Program-made: the position numbers and the translations under genes
Shown here: piece after piece, positions 13,253-24,439 of the stretch
Numbering within the stretch: the stretch's first letter is position 1
How the letters are laid out: the number at the start of each line of letters is the position of its first letter
The notes under the pieces: model-generated
Databases searched by the model: none
The model's input: only the letters and a program-made list of their open reading frames with translations
Told to the model about the DNA's origin: nothing
DNA from: a bacterium
GTDB taxonomy: Bacteria; UBA10199; JAIBAG01
Reading direction: 5' to 3'
Length of the DNA stretch: 36,086 nt
NCBI GenBank assembly: GCA_019695305.1
Contig: JAIBAG010000022.1
Location: 1-36,086 of the forward strand

Positions 13253-15841
13253 ATGGCCGAAACCAGCGAATTAACACCAGCCATGCAGCAATATATGGCG
13301 ATGAAAAAGGCGCATCAGGATGCGATCCTTTTTTTTCGCATGGGTGATTTCTATGAGATGTTTTTTGAAGACGCTGTTACGGCCTCCCGTGTTCTGGAGT
13401 TAACGCTCACCGCCCGCAATAAGAACCAAAAGGATTCCATCCCTCTCTGTGGTATTCCGTATCATGCCTCTCAAGGCTATATTCAAAAATTGCTGGCCAA
13501 TGGTTTTAAGGTAGCTGTCTGCGAACAGATGGAAGACCCCAAACAGGCTAAGGGTGTTGTTAAAAGAGAAGTGGTACAGGTTTTAACGCCGGGGCTTGTG
13601 TTTGATCCTTTGTGTCTCGATGAAAAAAGTCACAACTATTTAGCGGCTATCTGTGGTGATGGTTCCAATTTTTCACTGGCCTTTGTGGATGTAACTACCG
13701 GGGTGTTTAAGGTAACGGAAGTATCCGGTGAAGAAAAATTATTTGATGAACTCTTAAGGTTAGAGCCTAAAGAAATTTTAGTAGAAAAAACCGAAGAACC
13801 CGCGGCATGGCAGGATAAGATTAAACTTTATTTTTCAAGCGTGCGTCTAAATCGTCTTTCTGGTTTTGCTTTTGATGCCGATTATGCCTCCGAGCTTGTC
13901 CAATCCTATTACAAAGTAAACCCGCAAGTGTTGGGCCTTGAGGCGCTCAGGCTAAAAGCGGTGGGTGCTGTTCTGGGTTATCTGAAAGAAACTAAATTTT
14001 TGCGCGAAGGCCTTATTAAAGAACCCGATGCTTATTTCTTTTACGGCTACATGGTGCTCGATCAAAGCACCAAAAAGAATCTGGAATTAACGTCTAGCAT
14101 TGTTGACGGTGGTAAAAAAGGATCTTTGCTATGGTTGCTTGATGAAGCGCAGACCCCGATGGGTTCGCGTCGGATTAAGGATTGGCTTCTTTATCCGCTT
14201 GTAGATGTCGAAAAAATCAACGAGCGTTTAAGTAGTGTGGAAGAGCTCACACAGTATCCGGATATTGTGGATGAAACACGTTCTTATTTAAAAGCTGTGT
14301 CCGATATGGAACGTATTCTTAATCGTGTACTGTCGGGCAATGCCAATGCGCGTGATTTAAAAGCCTTGGCTGATTCGCTTGATAAATTGCCGCCGGTATT
14401 TTCCAAGTTATCCGGTTTTGGTGCTTTCTTGCTCACCACTATCCAGCAGAATCTCGATCTTTTAGAAGATGTGAAAGCAGATATCGAAGCCATTATTGTG
14501 GATGAACCGCCTTTAGGATTAAAAGAAGGTGGGATTATTAAAAACGGGATATCGCCTGATTTGGATGAACTGCGTAATATTGAGCATCATGGCAAATCGT
14601 TTATTTCCAATCTCGAAGCCGCTGAGCGGGATAAAACAGGCATCAGCTCGCTTAAAATCCGTTTTAACCGTGTGTTTGGTTACTATATCGAAATCACCAA
14701 CACGCATGCCGGTAAAACACCGCCGCATTATGTACGCAAACAAACCTTGGCCAATGCCGAACGTTACATTACCGACGAGTTAAAACAGTACGAAGATAAA
14801 GTGCTGGGCGCGGGTGAAAAAATTAAGAATATCGAATACGATCTTTTTAGTCAGCTGCGCGAACGTGTGGCTACTCATTCCGCTCGTATCCGTAAAACTG
14901 CCAGTTTAGTGGCCGATCTGGATGCTCTTTTATCGTTTGCAACACTCGCCCGCGAAGGTGGTTATACCAAACCGCAATTTGTTGCCGAAAATGTTTTGCA
15001 CATCACCAAGGGACGTCATCCGGTAGTTGAAAAACTGGTGCGTGAAGAAAGTTTTGTGCCCAATGATGTTTTTATGAATAGCGACGAAGGCTATCTCATG
15101 ATGATCACCGGCCCTAATATGGCCGGTAAGTCCACCTTGATGCGGCAGGTGGCAATTATTACACTTTTGGCCCATGTGGGTTCATTTGTACCGGCTGAAG
15201 TAGTTAAGTTAGGCGTTGTGGATCGTATTTTTACCCGTATTGGCGCCTCCGACTTTTTATCCAAGGGACAATCCACCTTTATGGTGGAGATGCTCGAAAC
15301 GTCTCAAATTTTAAAACATGCCACTAAAAAGAGTCTGGTTATTTTAGATGAAATTGGCCGGGGGACATCTACCTTTGACGGTTTGAGCATTGCCTGGGCG
15401 GTGAGTGAAGATTTATGTGACCGTGTAAAATCCCGTACACTCTTTGCCACGCATTATCACGAGCTTACCGATTTGGCCCACGAAAAGCCCGGGATTAAAA
15501 ATTATCATATGGCCGTGAAAGAAGCGGGGGGAGAAATCCGTTTCCTGCGTGAACTGCGTGCGGGCGGTACCAATCGTAGTTATGGTGTGGCGGTGGCTCA
15601 AATGGCCGGATTGTCTCCTCAGGTTGTGGCTCGGGCCAAAAAAATACTCAAGTTGCTTGAAGATAAAGATTTAAAATTTGAATCCCGTGCGCTTCATAGT
15701 GTCCAGCCGTCTTTATTTGATGCACAGCCTCATCCTGTTCTTGAAAAATTGAAGGAAGTGGATGTGAATGAGCTCACTCCTCTTAAGGCACTCAATCTAA
15801 TAGCCGAGCTGATAAAGGATTTACAAACAGACTCAAAATGA
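13253..15841 (+). CDS. mutS: DNA mismatch repair protein MutS
   Basis: An 862-residue mismatch-recognition ATPase. The mismatch-binding domain has the Phe-x-Glu motif in RMGDFYEMFFEDA near residue 35. Connector, lever and clamp domains follow. The ABC-type ATPase has Walker A GPNMAGKST near residue 620, the STFMVEM loop, Walker B LVILDEIGRGTSTFDG and the H-loop FATHYHEL. The C-terminus holds the helix-turn-helix dimerisation segment and an oligomerisation tail. The start at 13253 matches the family N-terminus (LTPAMQQYMAMKKAH); an ATG at 13217 is also in frame, and the frame stays open far upstream over the divergent kinase gene. No mutL is present in the window. Confidence 0.95.
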   Translation: MAETSELTPAMQQYMAMKKAHQDAILFFRMGDFYEMFFEDAVTASRVLELTLTARNKNQKDSIPLCGIPYHASQGYIQKLLANGFKVAVCEQMEDPKQAKGVVKREVVQVLTPGLVFDPLCLDEKSHNYLAAICGDGSNFSLAFVDVTTGVFKVTEVSGEEKLFDELLRLEPKEILVEKTEEPAAWQDKIKLYFSSVRLNRLSGFAFDADYASELVQSYYKVNPQVLGLEALRLKAVGAVLGYLKETKFLREGLIKEPDAYFFYGYMVLDQSTKKNLELTSSIVDGGKKGSLLWLLDEAQTPMGSRRIKDWLLYPLVDVEKINERLSSVEELTQYPDIVDETRSYLKAVSDMERILNRVLSGNANARDLKALADSLDKLPPVFSKLSGFGAFLLTTIQQNLDLLEDVKADIEAIIVDEPPLGLKEGGIIKNGISPDLDELRNIEHHGKSFISNLEAAERDKTGISSLKIRFNRVFGYYIEITNTHAGKTPPHYVRKQTLANAERYITDELKQYEDKVLGAGEKIKNIEYDLFSQLRERVATHSARIRKTASLVADLDALLSFATLAREGGYTKPQFVAENVLHITKGRHPVVEKLVREESFVPNDVFMNSDEGYLMMITGPNMAGKSTLMRQVAIITLLAHVGSFVPAEVVKLGVVDRIFTRIGASDFLSKGQSTFMVEMLETSQILKHATKKSLVILDEIGRGTSTFDGLSIAWAVSEDLCDRVKSRTLFATHYHELTDLAHEKPGIKNYHMAVKEAGGEIRFLRELRAGGTNRSYGVAVAQMAGLSPQVVARAKKILKLLEDKDLKFESRALHSVQPSLFDAQPHPVLEKLKEVDVNELTPLKALNLIAELIKDLQTDSK

Positions 15842-15845
15842 GCTA

Positions 15846-15862
15846 GATATGGCCTTCATATC
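15846..15862 (+). promoter_or_regulatory. Small hairpin abutting the glnD start codon
   Basis: GATATG (15846-15851) and CATATC (15857-15862) form a 6-bp stem with a 5-base loop directly followed by the glnD ATG at 15863. The gap holds no Shine-Dalgarno sequence, so the stem occupies the place of the ribosome-binding site. Role unknown; the stem is short and may be chance. Confidence 0.3.
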
Positions 15863-18589
15863 ATGCTTTTAGAACCTCAAAACCAATCTGAAATTGAACT
15901 CCATCCTGGCGATTTTGACCGTTATATTCCCGATTTAAATTTGAATGGAGTTGACGTGAAAGAGGCGTCTCTTGCGTATTTGGAAGAATGTCGTGCCAAT
16001 GTTAAAAAACTGCAAGATGCCTATTATCATTCCTTACACGTTACGGGCGCCTTGTCGCGTATGACCGATAAACTGATTATTGGTTTATTTAAAGTTATTG
16101 AAAAAGAAGTGCTGCGAAAAACCACGCATCAGGGTGATTATGCCACTCTTGTGGCAACAGGCGGTTATGGCCGTGGCGAAATGAATGTATATTCCGATAT
16201 CGACCTTCTTTTTTTATACCCTAAAAATAAGGGCGCCTATATTGAAATGCTCACCGAAAAGCTGCTTTATATTTTGTGGGATTTAAAACTCGATGTTGGA
16301 TATGCCACGCGTACAATAGGAGATTGTAAAAAGCTGTTTCTAGAAGATGTAACCATCATGACATCCATGCTCGATCGTCGTTATTTGGCTGGTGATAACG
16401 AGCGTTATGAAGATTTTAACCAGGAAATTTTAAATTTGGTTAAATCGGGTAGTGTTAGAAAAAAAATGGTAGAGAGTAAGGTGCGTGAACGTAAAGACCG
16501 AGTGAGTAAAAACGGCGCTTCTGTTTTTGTGCTGGAACCCAATGTAAAGGAATGTGCAGGCGGATTGCGTGATTTACAAACCTGTCAGTGGCTTTCTAAA
16601 TTACTGGGTTTAGATGGTTCTTTTGCTTCGTTATCTGAAAGAGAGTATTTAACTATTGATCAAACCAATGTGTTAGGCGAGGCCCGTTCTTTTTTACTAC
16701 GTATCCGCAACGAATTACATTTTTTAACCAAGCGTAAAACCGATCAGCTTACTTTTGACAGACAAGAAAATGTGGCGCGCCACATGGGTTTTGAAAATGA
16801 TGATGATATCCCACTGGTAGAACGGTTTATGCAGGCTTATTACAAGTATGCTTATCAGGTATCGGCCATTACGGATACGCTTATCCGTCGTATTGAACAT
16901 CGTGATAATATGGTCACAAGCCTGGTACGACGTGTTACTTCGCGTAAAATTGATGATGATTTTCGCATTGTAGATGCTCATATTGCGGCTAAAAATACCG
17001 CTGTTTTTGATGAAAATCCAAAAGCGCTCATGACGCTTTTTTATCATGTTCAAACTTTGGGGATGTCTATCCATCCCGAAACAAAAGAAGTGGTGCGGCT
17101 TAAAAGTGCCAAGCTTGATAATGCCTTTAGAACCAACCCCGATAATATTGAGGCGTTTCGCAAGTTACTCAACTCGTACAAAAATTTGGGACTTACTTTT
17201 TTTGAAATGCATGATGTTCAATTTTTAGACGAATGGATGCCCGAATTTAAAAAGCTGCGTTGCCGTGTACAGCACGATATTTATCATATTTATACCATCG
17301 ACACTCATTCAATTTTTGCTGTGAATGAGCTTTCCAAGCTTGTGGCTGGAGATTATGCCGGTAAATTTGATTTTTTTCTGGAAATTTTAAAAGAAGTGCA
17401 GCAGCCAGAACTGCTTACATTGGGGCTTTTTTTACACGATATTGGTAAGGGCGAAGGCGGGAATCATTCGGTAAAGGGTGCAGAAATTGCCAAAAAAATT
17501 ACCGACCGTATTAACTATAGCGACGAAGAAAAGAAGGCGATCGACTTTTTAATTACATCGCATCTTCTCATGCCTCATTTATCTCAACGCCGCGATATAG
17601 AAGACCCAGATCTAATTATTAATTTTGCGCGTTCCATGGGCACATTGGATAATCTCAACATGCTTTTTCTTCTTACCTGGGGCGATATTCGTGCCGTGGG
17701 TCCTGAAGCCTGGACTGATTGGAAGGGAACTCTCTTAGAAAAACTATATCGTAAAACGCGCGAGGTGCTTCTAAAAGGAGATTTTTCGCCGGAAAGTTCA
17801 CGTTTGCATGTGAGTCAGGGAAAAGAAAGATTAAGAGAAGCTCTTTTAGTGCATTATCCTGTTTTAAAAGTGGATTATTTCTTAGACCAGATGCCGCCTC
17901 GTTATTTTGTTATTCATACGCCGGATGAGGCCATCAAGCATTTTTTACTGTTTAATGATGAGTTAAAAGATGAAGTTACAGTAAAACAAATTCCTATTAA
18001 AGAGGAAGGCGTAAACGAAATATTAATAGATTCGCTAAATTCACCTAAAGTTTTTTATTTGGTTACAGGTGTAATGCTTGCTTATTCCATCAATATTTTA
18101 AGGGCCGATATTTTTCCCACACGGGATGGACATTTACTCATTATTCTTAAAATTACCGATGAGAAAGGGGGGATGATTCACAACGATACTCTTTTTAAAG
18201 AGGTAAAATTAAGTCTGGGTGAGGTTATTAGTGGCCGTGTGAAAGTAGAAAGCCTGCTTGAAAAACGCAATATCCCCGATTATCTCAAGAAGAAACAGGT
18301 GCAAAAGGCTAAAACGAAGGTGGTGGTAGACAACGATGTATCGGCATATTCCACGGTAATCGATATTTATGCACACGACCGTTTGGGCCTTCTGTACGAT
18401 ATCAGTCGCACTCTTTACGATCAGGGTTGTTATGTAGAGGTTTCTAAAATTTCAACCAAAGTAGAGCAGGCAACCGATGTCTTTTATGTGAAGGATATTT
18501 TTGGACATAAAATTACATCAAAGGCCAAAATTACGGGCATTCAGAAGGCTCTTATGGCCGTTATAGAGCCCGAAATTCCGGCTAGCTAA
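15863..18589 (+). CDS. glnD: PII uridylyltransferase / uridylyl-removing enzyme GlnD
   Basis: A 908-residue bifunctional nitrogen sensor that adds UMP to PII protein under low glutamine and removes it under high glutamine. The nucleotidyltransferase domain has GGYGRGEMNVYSDIDLLFLY near residue 98. The PII-UTase helical domain follows (EPNVKECAGGLRDLQTCQWL). The HD hydrolase domain has the metal site FLHDIGKGEGGNHS near residue 524. Two ACT domains for glutamine sensing lie at ~735-800 and ~830-908 (IYAHDRLGLLYDISRTLYD). Length and domain order match the family. It follows mutS by 21 bases. PII (glnB) and glutamine synthetase are not in the window. Confidence 0.95.
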   Translation: MLLEPQNQSEIELHPGDFDRYIPDLNLNGVDVKEASLAYLEECRANVKKLQDAYYHSLHVTGALSRMTDKLIIGLFKVIEKEVLRKTTHQGDYATLVATGGYGRGEMNVYSDIDLLFLYPKNKGAYIEMLTEKLLYILWDLKLDVGYATRTIGDCKKLFLEDVTIMTSMLDRRYLAGDNERYEDFNQEILNLVKSGSVRKKMVESKVRERKDRVSKNGASVFVLEPNVKECAGGLRDLQTCQWLSKLLGLDGSFASLSEREYLTIDQTNVLGEARSFLLRIRNELHFLTKRKTDQLTFDRQENVARHMGFENDDDIPLVERFMQAYYKYAYQVSAITDTLIRRIEHRDNMVTSLVRRVTSRKIDDDFRIVDAHIAAKNTAVFDENPKALMTLFYHVQTLGMSIHPETKEVVRLKSAKLDNAFRTNPDNIEAFRKLLNSYKNLGLTFFEMHDVQFLDEWMPEFKKLRCRVQHDIYHIYTIDTHSIFAVNELSKLVAGDYAGKFDFFLEILKEVQQPELLTLGLFLHDIGKGEGGNHSVKGAEIAKKITDRINYSDEEKKAIDFLITSHLLMPHLSQRRDIEDPDLIINFARSMGTLDNLNMLFLLTWGDIRAVGPEAWTDWKGTLLEKLYRKTREVLLKGDFSPESSRLHVSQGKERLREALLVHYPVLKVDYFLDQMPPRYFVIHTPDEAIKHFLLFNDELKDEVTVKQIPIKEEGVNEILIDSLNSPKVFYLVTGVMLAYSINILRADIFPTRDGHLLIILKITDEKGGMIHNDTLFKEVKLSLGEVISGRVKVESLLEKRNIPDYLKKKQVQKAKTKVVVDNDVSAYSTVIDIYAHDRLGLLYDISRTLYDQGCYVEVSKISTKVEQATDVFYVKDIFGHKITSKAKITGIQKALMAVIEPEIPAS

Positions 18590-18597
18590 GGGTGATT

Positions 18598-18840
18598 ATG
18601 TTCTATCTTTTTATTGTGATAGTTGTTATAGCCACGGCTGTTTTAGCCTGGATGCGCTTTAGAGACAGGCGTTATCTTAATGCGAAAACGCGAGATATAT
18701 TAAGTGAAAGTGTTAAAAAAGATATAGAGAGTGATCAGAAAGAATTTGAGGAATTGCAAAAAAAGTTTGCCGGTACCCTCACTAAACAAGCTCAGGCCAA
18801 GTATAAGGCCAGCGAAATTATAACCAAAAAAAATCCATGA
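18598..18840 (+). CDS. Small single-pass membrane protein, unknown function
   Basis: An 80-residue protein: an N-terminal hydrophobic helix (MFYLFIVIVVIATAVLAWM), a basic stop-transfer patch (RFRDRRY), then a charged, probably helical/coiled-coil cytoplasmic tail rich in Lys, Glu and Gln. Start ATG 18598 is preferred because AAGGG lies 5 bases upstream; a GTG at 18592 is also in frame. It is wedged between glnD (8-base gap) and der (4-base ATGA overlap), so it is surely translated with them. I do not recognise a family. Confidence 0.65.
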   Translation: MFYLFIVIVVIATAVLAWMRFRDRRYLNAKTRDILSESVKKDIESDQKEFEELQKKFAGTLTKQAQAKYKASEIITKKNP

Positions 18841-20174
18841 CTGATTTTTACGCTTCATATCGCCCCTTGGTGGCGCTCATTGGACGCCCTAATGTGGGCA
18901 AGTCGTCTTTATTTAACCGGCTGGTAGGGTACCGCAAGGCGCTGGTGTATGATGAGCCTGGGCTTACACGTGATTTACATATTGAGCGTGTAGATTGGAC
19001 AGGAGTTACTTTTGGTTTAATTGATGCCGGTGGACTAGAGCTAAATAGCCCGGATAAAATTCAACAAAAAGTTACCGAAAAAGCTTTTAGTGCCCTAGAA
19101 ATGGCCGATGTGGTGTTGTTTGTTCTGGATGTCAGAAGTGGTATGACGCCTGCCGATGAAGAGTGGATTAAGCTTGCGCGTAAAACCAAAAAACCAAAAA
19201 TTATTGTAGTGAACAAGGTAGATACCGAATCAACCGAAGCTCTTTTTTCCGAATTTTATAAAATAGGTATTAAACCCATGATGCCCATTTCGGCCGAAAC
19301 AGGGCGTGGTATTTCCGAGTTTTTAGACGAGCTGGTTTCTCAAATTAAAGCCCTTAAGCAGCCTGAACCCGAAGTTCTTCCTGAGGGTACAATCAAATTG
19401 GCGCTGGTGGGTAGGCCTAATGCGGGTAAATCCACCTTGCTTAACCGTATGCTGGGGGAAGACAGGGCCGTTACAGATGATACGCCTGGCACTACCCGTG
19501 ACCCAATTTCTGCTACCCTTAAAAAAGATGACCGTATTTTTACAATTGTGGATACGGCGGGCATTAGACGGCGAGGGCGCATAGACGACAAAATTGAAAA
19601 ATATTCGGTTATCAAGGCGCTGGATACTATTGAAAAAGCCGATGTGGTGCTTTTAGTAGTGGATGCGGTTTCCGGTATTGGAGAGCAGGATGCTCATATT
19701 GCCGGAGAGGCTTTAAAGCAGGGGAAAGCGCTCATTGTTCTTATTAACAAGTGGGATTTGGCTCAAAAACAAACAACCAAAGAGGAAATATTAAGTGTAT
19801 TAAGCCGTAAATTTCGCTTTGCCGATTTTATTCCCTCAATTGTTATTTCGGCCCAAACAGGTTATGGACTTGATAAGCTTTTTCAAACCGTAGGGTCAGT
19901 GTATGATGAATATACTAAAAATATTTCAACCTCGGCTCTCAATAATGCCCTACATAATATTATAAAACAACATGTTATGCCTGTTTATCATGGTCATGAT
20001 GTCAATTTACTGTATATTACCCAAAAAGCAGTCAAGCCTCCCACTTTTTTAGTTTTTTCCGACAGGCCCGCTCAAATTCATTTTTCTTATCGTCGTTACT
20101 TTATCAATAAACTCCGTGAAATATTCGATTTTCACCGGGTGCCACTAAAGGTTGTATTTCGCAAGAAAACATAA
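18837..20174 (+). CDS. der: Ribosome biogenesis GTPase Der (EngA)
   Basis: A 445-residue protein with two tandem GTPase domains, needed for 50S subunit maturation. G-domain 1 has GRPNVGKSS near residue 17, DAGG and NKVD; G-domain 2 has GRPNAGKST near 192, DTAGIRRRGRI and NKWD. The C-terminal KH-like domain (residues ~355-445) ends VPLKVVFRKK. Tandem G domains plus KH are unique to Der. The start overlaps the previous stop (ATGA). Confidence 0.96.
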   Translation: MTDFYASYRPLVALIGRPNVGKSSLFNRLVGYRKALVYDEPGLTRDLHIERVDWTGVTFGLIDAGGLELNSPDKIQQKVTEKAFSALEMADVVLFVLDVRSGMTPADEEWIKLARKTKKPKIIVVNKVDTESTEALFSEFYKIGIKPMMPISAETGRGISEFLDELVSQIKALKQPEPEVLPEGTIKLALVGRPNAGKSTLLNRMLGEDRAVTDDTPGTTRDPISATLKKDDRIFTIVDTAGIRRRGRIDDKIEKYSVIKALDTIEKADVVLLVVDAVSGIGEQDAHIAGEALKQGKALIVLINKWDLAQKQTTKEEILSVLSRKFRFADFIPSIVISAQTGYGLDKLFQTVGSVYDEYTKNISTSALNNALHNIIKQHVMPVYHGHDVNLLYITQKAVKPPTFLVFSDRPAQIHFSYRRYFINKLREIFDFHRVPLKVVFRKKT

Positions 20175-20202
20175 TCCCAATAAGGCGGGATAAGTCTCTA
20201 AT

Positions 20203-20239
20203 CAAAGAAAATTGTGCAAAAAAGGCACAATTTTCTTTG
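20203..20239 (+). terminator. Long perfect hairpin after der
   Basis: CAAAGAAAATTGTGC (20203-20217) and GCACAATTTTCTTTG (20225-20239) form a perfect 15-bp stem with a 7-base A-rich loop. There is no long T-run after it, but the right arm is T-rich. It is the likely transcription end of the mutS-glnD-der unit, and could act in both directions. Confidence 0.65.
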
Positions 20240-20258
20240 TCAGATACTAAATAAACAG

Positions 20259-20287
20259 TTGCCAAAGTGGAGCATCTTTTATACATA
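20259..20287 (+). promoter_or_regulatory. Probable promoter of the OmpA-family gene
   Basis: TTGCCA (20259-20264) is followed by TATACATA at 20280-20287, allowing a -10 (TATACA or TACATA) at 15-17 bases. It lies between the der hairpin and the ompA-like start, where a promoter is needed. Confidence 0.45.
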
Positions 20288-20334
20288 CCCATCCAGTCTT
20301 TTGTTTTCCCATTTAATAATTATGTGAGGCTTCT

Positions 20335-21600
20335 ATGAAAAAAATATATTTGCTGTTTTTTGCTTTAGTTCTTGTTTCTTCCAGTGCACAGGCTTTGAAT
20401 GTGCAAACATTTCGTCCTGGTACGGGTCAGGTAGAAGGTTACACTCTTTATACTTCCGATTTACTCCCTAAAGGTCGATTTACTTATGGCTTGGGTTTAA
20501 ATTACGTGGTTAACCCTCTGGAAGTAGGTAGTGCCGTTACTAACCGCGTGCGTGGCTTGGTTGATGGCGTTATGACCAGCGATATATTAGTTGGATATGG
20601 CTTAGCCGACTGGCTCAATATTAACGTAGACGTACCTGTTCATTTATATACCAATGTTGCCCCTGTATTTATTGCAAACCGTGATCAGGGTTTTGGTGGA
20701 ATGGGTGATATTGTGGTAAACCTACCTATCCGTATCTGGGATGCCGAGCAAACAGCAAGTCATTTGGGTTTAGCTCTTATTCCCGAAGTAAAAATTCCCA
20801 GCGGTTATGGCACTAACTATATTGGTGATGACGGCTTAAGCGGTGGTGCTACTTTAGCTGGTGACTGGAAATTTGGCGATAATCGTTTGTATGCTAACTT
20901 AGGCACCAATTTTCGTGATAAAGAAGCTATTTCTAACTTGGGAATTAATCACGAGATGACCTACGGTGTGGGTTATCAGCGTCCTCTTTCCAAAGAACAT
21001 GACTGGAACATTATTGCGGAAGTAAAAGGATCAACCAAGTACAAGGAATTTTACAGTGAAGAAATTACCACACCCGTGGAAGCCTTGGGTGTTATCCAAA
21101 AGAAATGGATGGATGAAAGTTTGGTGTTAAACGTAGGAGCTAGCCGCGGTATTACCGGTGGTTATGGTTCTCCCGATTTCCGCGGATTTACCAGCATTTC
21201 TTATTCTTTTGGCAAACATAAAAAGAAACCAGCTGCAGCTATTAAAGAAAAAGTATTGTTCCCGTTTGATCGTGATCAGTATTATCCTGAATACGATACC
21301 AATATTGATCGTATTGCCAACTACTGGAAGGCTCATAAAGATGTTTATGTGAAGCTCTCGGTTGCTGGTCATACCGATTCTAAAGGTTCCAATGCCTATA
21401 ACGACAACTTGTCGATTCGTCGTGCTAAAGCAGTAGCCAAGGCCTTAGTGGCCAAAGGCGTACCTAGCGACAAAATCATTGTTTCCACTTTTGGTGAAAA
21501 CGAACCCGTTGCTCCTAATGAAACAACGGATGGAAAAGATAATCCAGACGGTCGTCAGCAAAACCGTCGTGTGGAAATTACTCTTCTTAAAAAAGAGTAA
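20335..21600 (+). CDS. OmpA-family outer membrane protein
   Basis: A 421-residue exported protein. A signal peptide (MKKIYLLFFALVLVSSSAQA) is followed by a ~260-residue region with alternating Gly/aromatic strands typical of an outer-membrane beta-barrel (residues ~25-285; transporter/OmpL-like pattern such as YGLADWLNINVDVPVHLY). A C-terminal OmpA peptidoglycan-binding domain spans residues ~300-420 (VLFPFDRDQYYPEY, SVAGHTDSKGSNAYNDNLS, RRAKAVAKALVAKGV, QQNRRVEITL). It would tether the outer membrane to the cell wall. It has its own promoter candidate and a strong terminator, so it is probably a monocistronic, well-expressed gene. Confidence 0.9.
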   Translation: MKKIYLLFFALVLVSSSAQALNVQTFRPGTGQVEGYTLYTSDLLPKGRFTYGLGLNYVVNPLEVGSAVTNRVRGLVDGVMTSDILVGYGLADWLNINVDVPVHLYTNVAPVFIANRDQGFGGMGDIVVNLPIRIWDAEQTASHLGLALIPEVKIPSGYGTNYIGDDGLSGGATLAGDWKFGDNRLYANLGTNFRDKEAISNLGINHEMTYGVGYQRPLSKEHDWNIIAEVKGSTKYKEFYSEEITTPVEALGVIQKKWMDESLVLNVGASRGITGGYGSPDFRGFTSISYSFGKHKKKPAAAIKEKVLFPFDRDQYYPEYDTNIDRIANYWKAHKDVYVKLSVAGHTDSKGSNAYNDNLSIRRAKAVAKALVAKGVPSDKIIVSTFGENEPVAPNETTDGKDNPDGRQQNRRVEITLLKKE

Positions 21601-21620
21601 GCTTTTAATGTATTGAAATA

Positions 21621-21650
21621 AAAAAGGCGCCCCAATGGGCGCCTTTTTTA
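21621..21650 (+). terminator. Rho-independent terminator after the OmpA-family gene
   Basis: GGCGCCC (21626-21632), loop CAAT and GGGCGCC (21637-21643), preceded by AAAAA and followed by TTTTTTA: a classical bidirectional intrinsic terminator. Confidence 0.95.
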
Positions 21651-21675
21651 TTTGTATCTGATTGATTTGAAGCTT

Positions 21676-23685
<2,010 letters not shown>

Positions 23686-23708
23686 ACTTCTTAGTAATTT
23701 AACGAAAT

Positions 23709-23725
23709 TGACACACAGATGTCAC
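23709..23725 (+). promoter_or_regulatory. Candidate Pho box upstream of phoB
   Basis: Two direct units, TGACAC (23709-23714) and TGTCAC (23720-23725), spaced by exactly 11 bases, match the half-site spacing of PhoB boxes (TGTCAY at 11-bp steps). They lie 25 bases upstream of the phoB start, consistent with autoregulation. Confidence 0.55.
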
Positions 23726-23749
23726 CTTGAGTAACTATCTAGGAAAACC

Positions 23750-24439
23750 ATGAAAATACTGATTATTGAAGATGACAAAGATATTGCCGAGATGCTCGAA
23801 TATAATTTCAAGCAGGAACATTTTGAAGTAGCTGCTATAGGCAGCGGGCTTGAGGGCCTAAAGAAAGCTAAAAAGTGGCTTCCTGATCTCATTATATTAG
23901 ACCTTATGCTTCCTGATATGGGAGGTATTAATGTGTGCCGGGTTTTAAAGAGTGAGGAAGATACTCAAAATATCCCGGTGATTATTCTTACGGCTAAAGG
24001 CGAAGAGATTGATAAAGTAGTGGGTTTTGAAGTGGGTGCTGAAGACTACATGACCAAGCCCTTTAGCCCACGTGAGCTGATGTTGCGGTCGAAAGCCTTG
24101 TTAAGACGTGTTAAAAAGAAAAAGGTTCCTCTCAATTCTTCTGTAACTTATTCCTTTGGTAACCTTAAGGTCGATCCTGATAAATTTGAAGTTTTGGTTG
24201 GTAAAACAGATGTTAAACTGACCGCTGTTGAATTTAGGCTTCTTGAGTTTTTACTGGCAAACAAGGGGCGTGTGGCCACCCGTGATGTTTTGCTCGATAA
24301 AGTTTGGGGCTATGATGCCGAACTGACTACACGCACGGTAGATACCCATATTAAACGTTTGCGCCAAAAACTTCTTTCTGCTGGAGATTATATTGAAACC
24401 ATCCGTGGGGTAGGCTATAAGTTTAAAGAGAAACCGTGA
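23750..24439 (+). CDS. phoB: Phosphate-regulon response regulator PhoB (OmpR family)
   Basis: A 229-residue regulator. The receiver domain has the acidic pair (IIEDDKDIA), the phospho-acceptor Asp in LIILDLMLPD near residue 52, the switch Thr (ILTAKG) and the Lys in DYMTKPFSPREL. The C-terminal winged-helix DNA-binding domain follows (LTAVEFRLLEFLLANKGRVATRD, RTVDTHIKRLRQKL, IRGVGYKF). Identity as PhoB rather than another OmpR-family member rests on its place directly before a PhoR-type kinase and the porin-pstSCAB-phoU genes. SD-like AGGA precedes the ATG. It overlaps phoR by 4 bases (GTGA). Confidence 0.92.
   Translation: MKILIIEDDKDIAEMLEYNFKQEHFEVAAIGSGLEGLKKAKKWLPDLIILDLMLPDMGGINVCRVLKSEEDTQNIPVIILTAKGEEIDKVVGFEVGAEDYMTKPFSPRELMLRSKALLRRVKKKKVPLNSSVTYSFGNLKVDPDKFEVLVGKTDVKLTAVEFRLLEFLLANKGRVATRDVLLDKVWGYDAELTTRTVDTHIKRLRQKLLSAGDYIETIRGVGYKFKEKP

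Noticed and set aside
23709-23725. TTGACA-like hexamer before phoB as a plain sigma-70 -35 box
   Set aside because: No -10 hexamer at a suitable distance; the 11-bp spaced TGACAC/TGTCAC pair fits a PhoB-activated promoter better.
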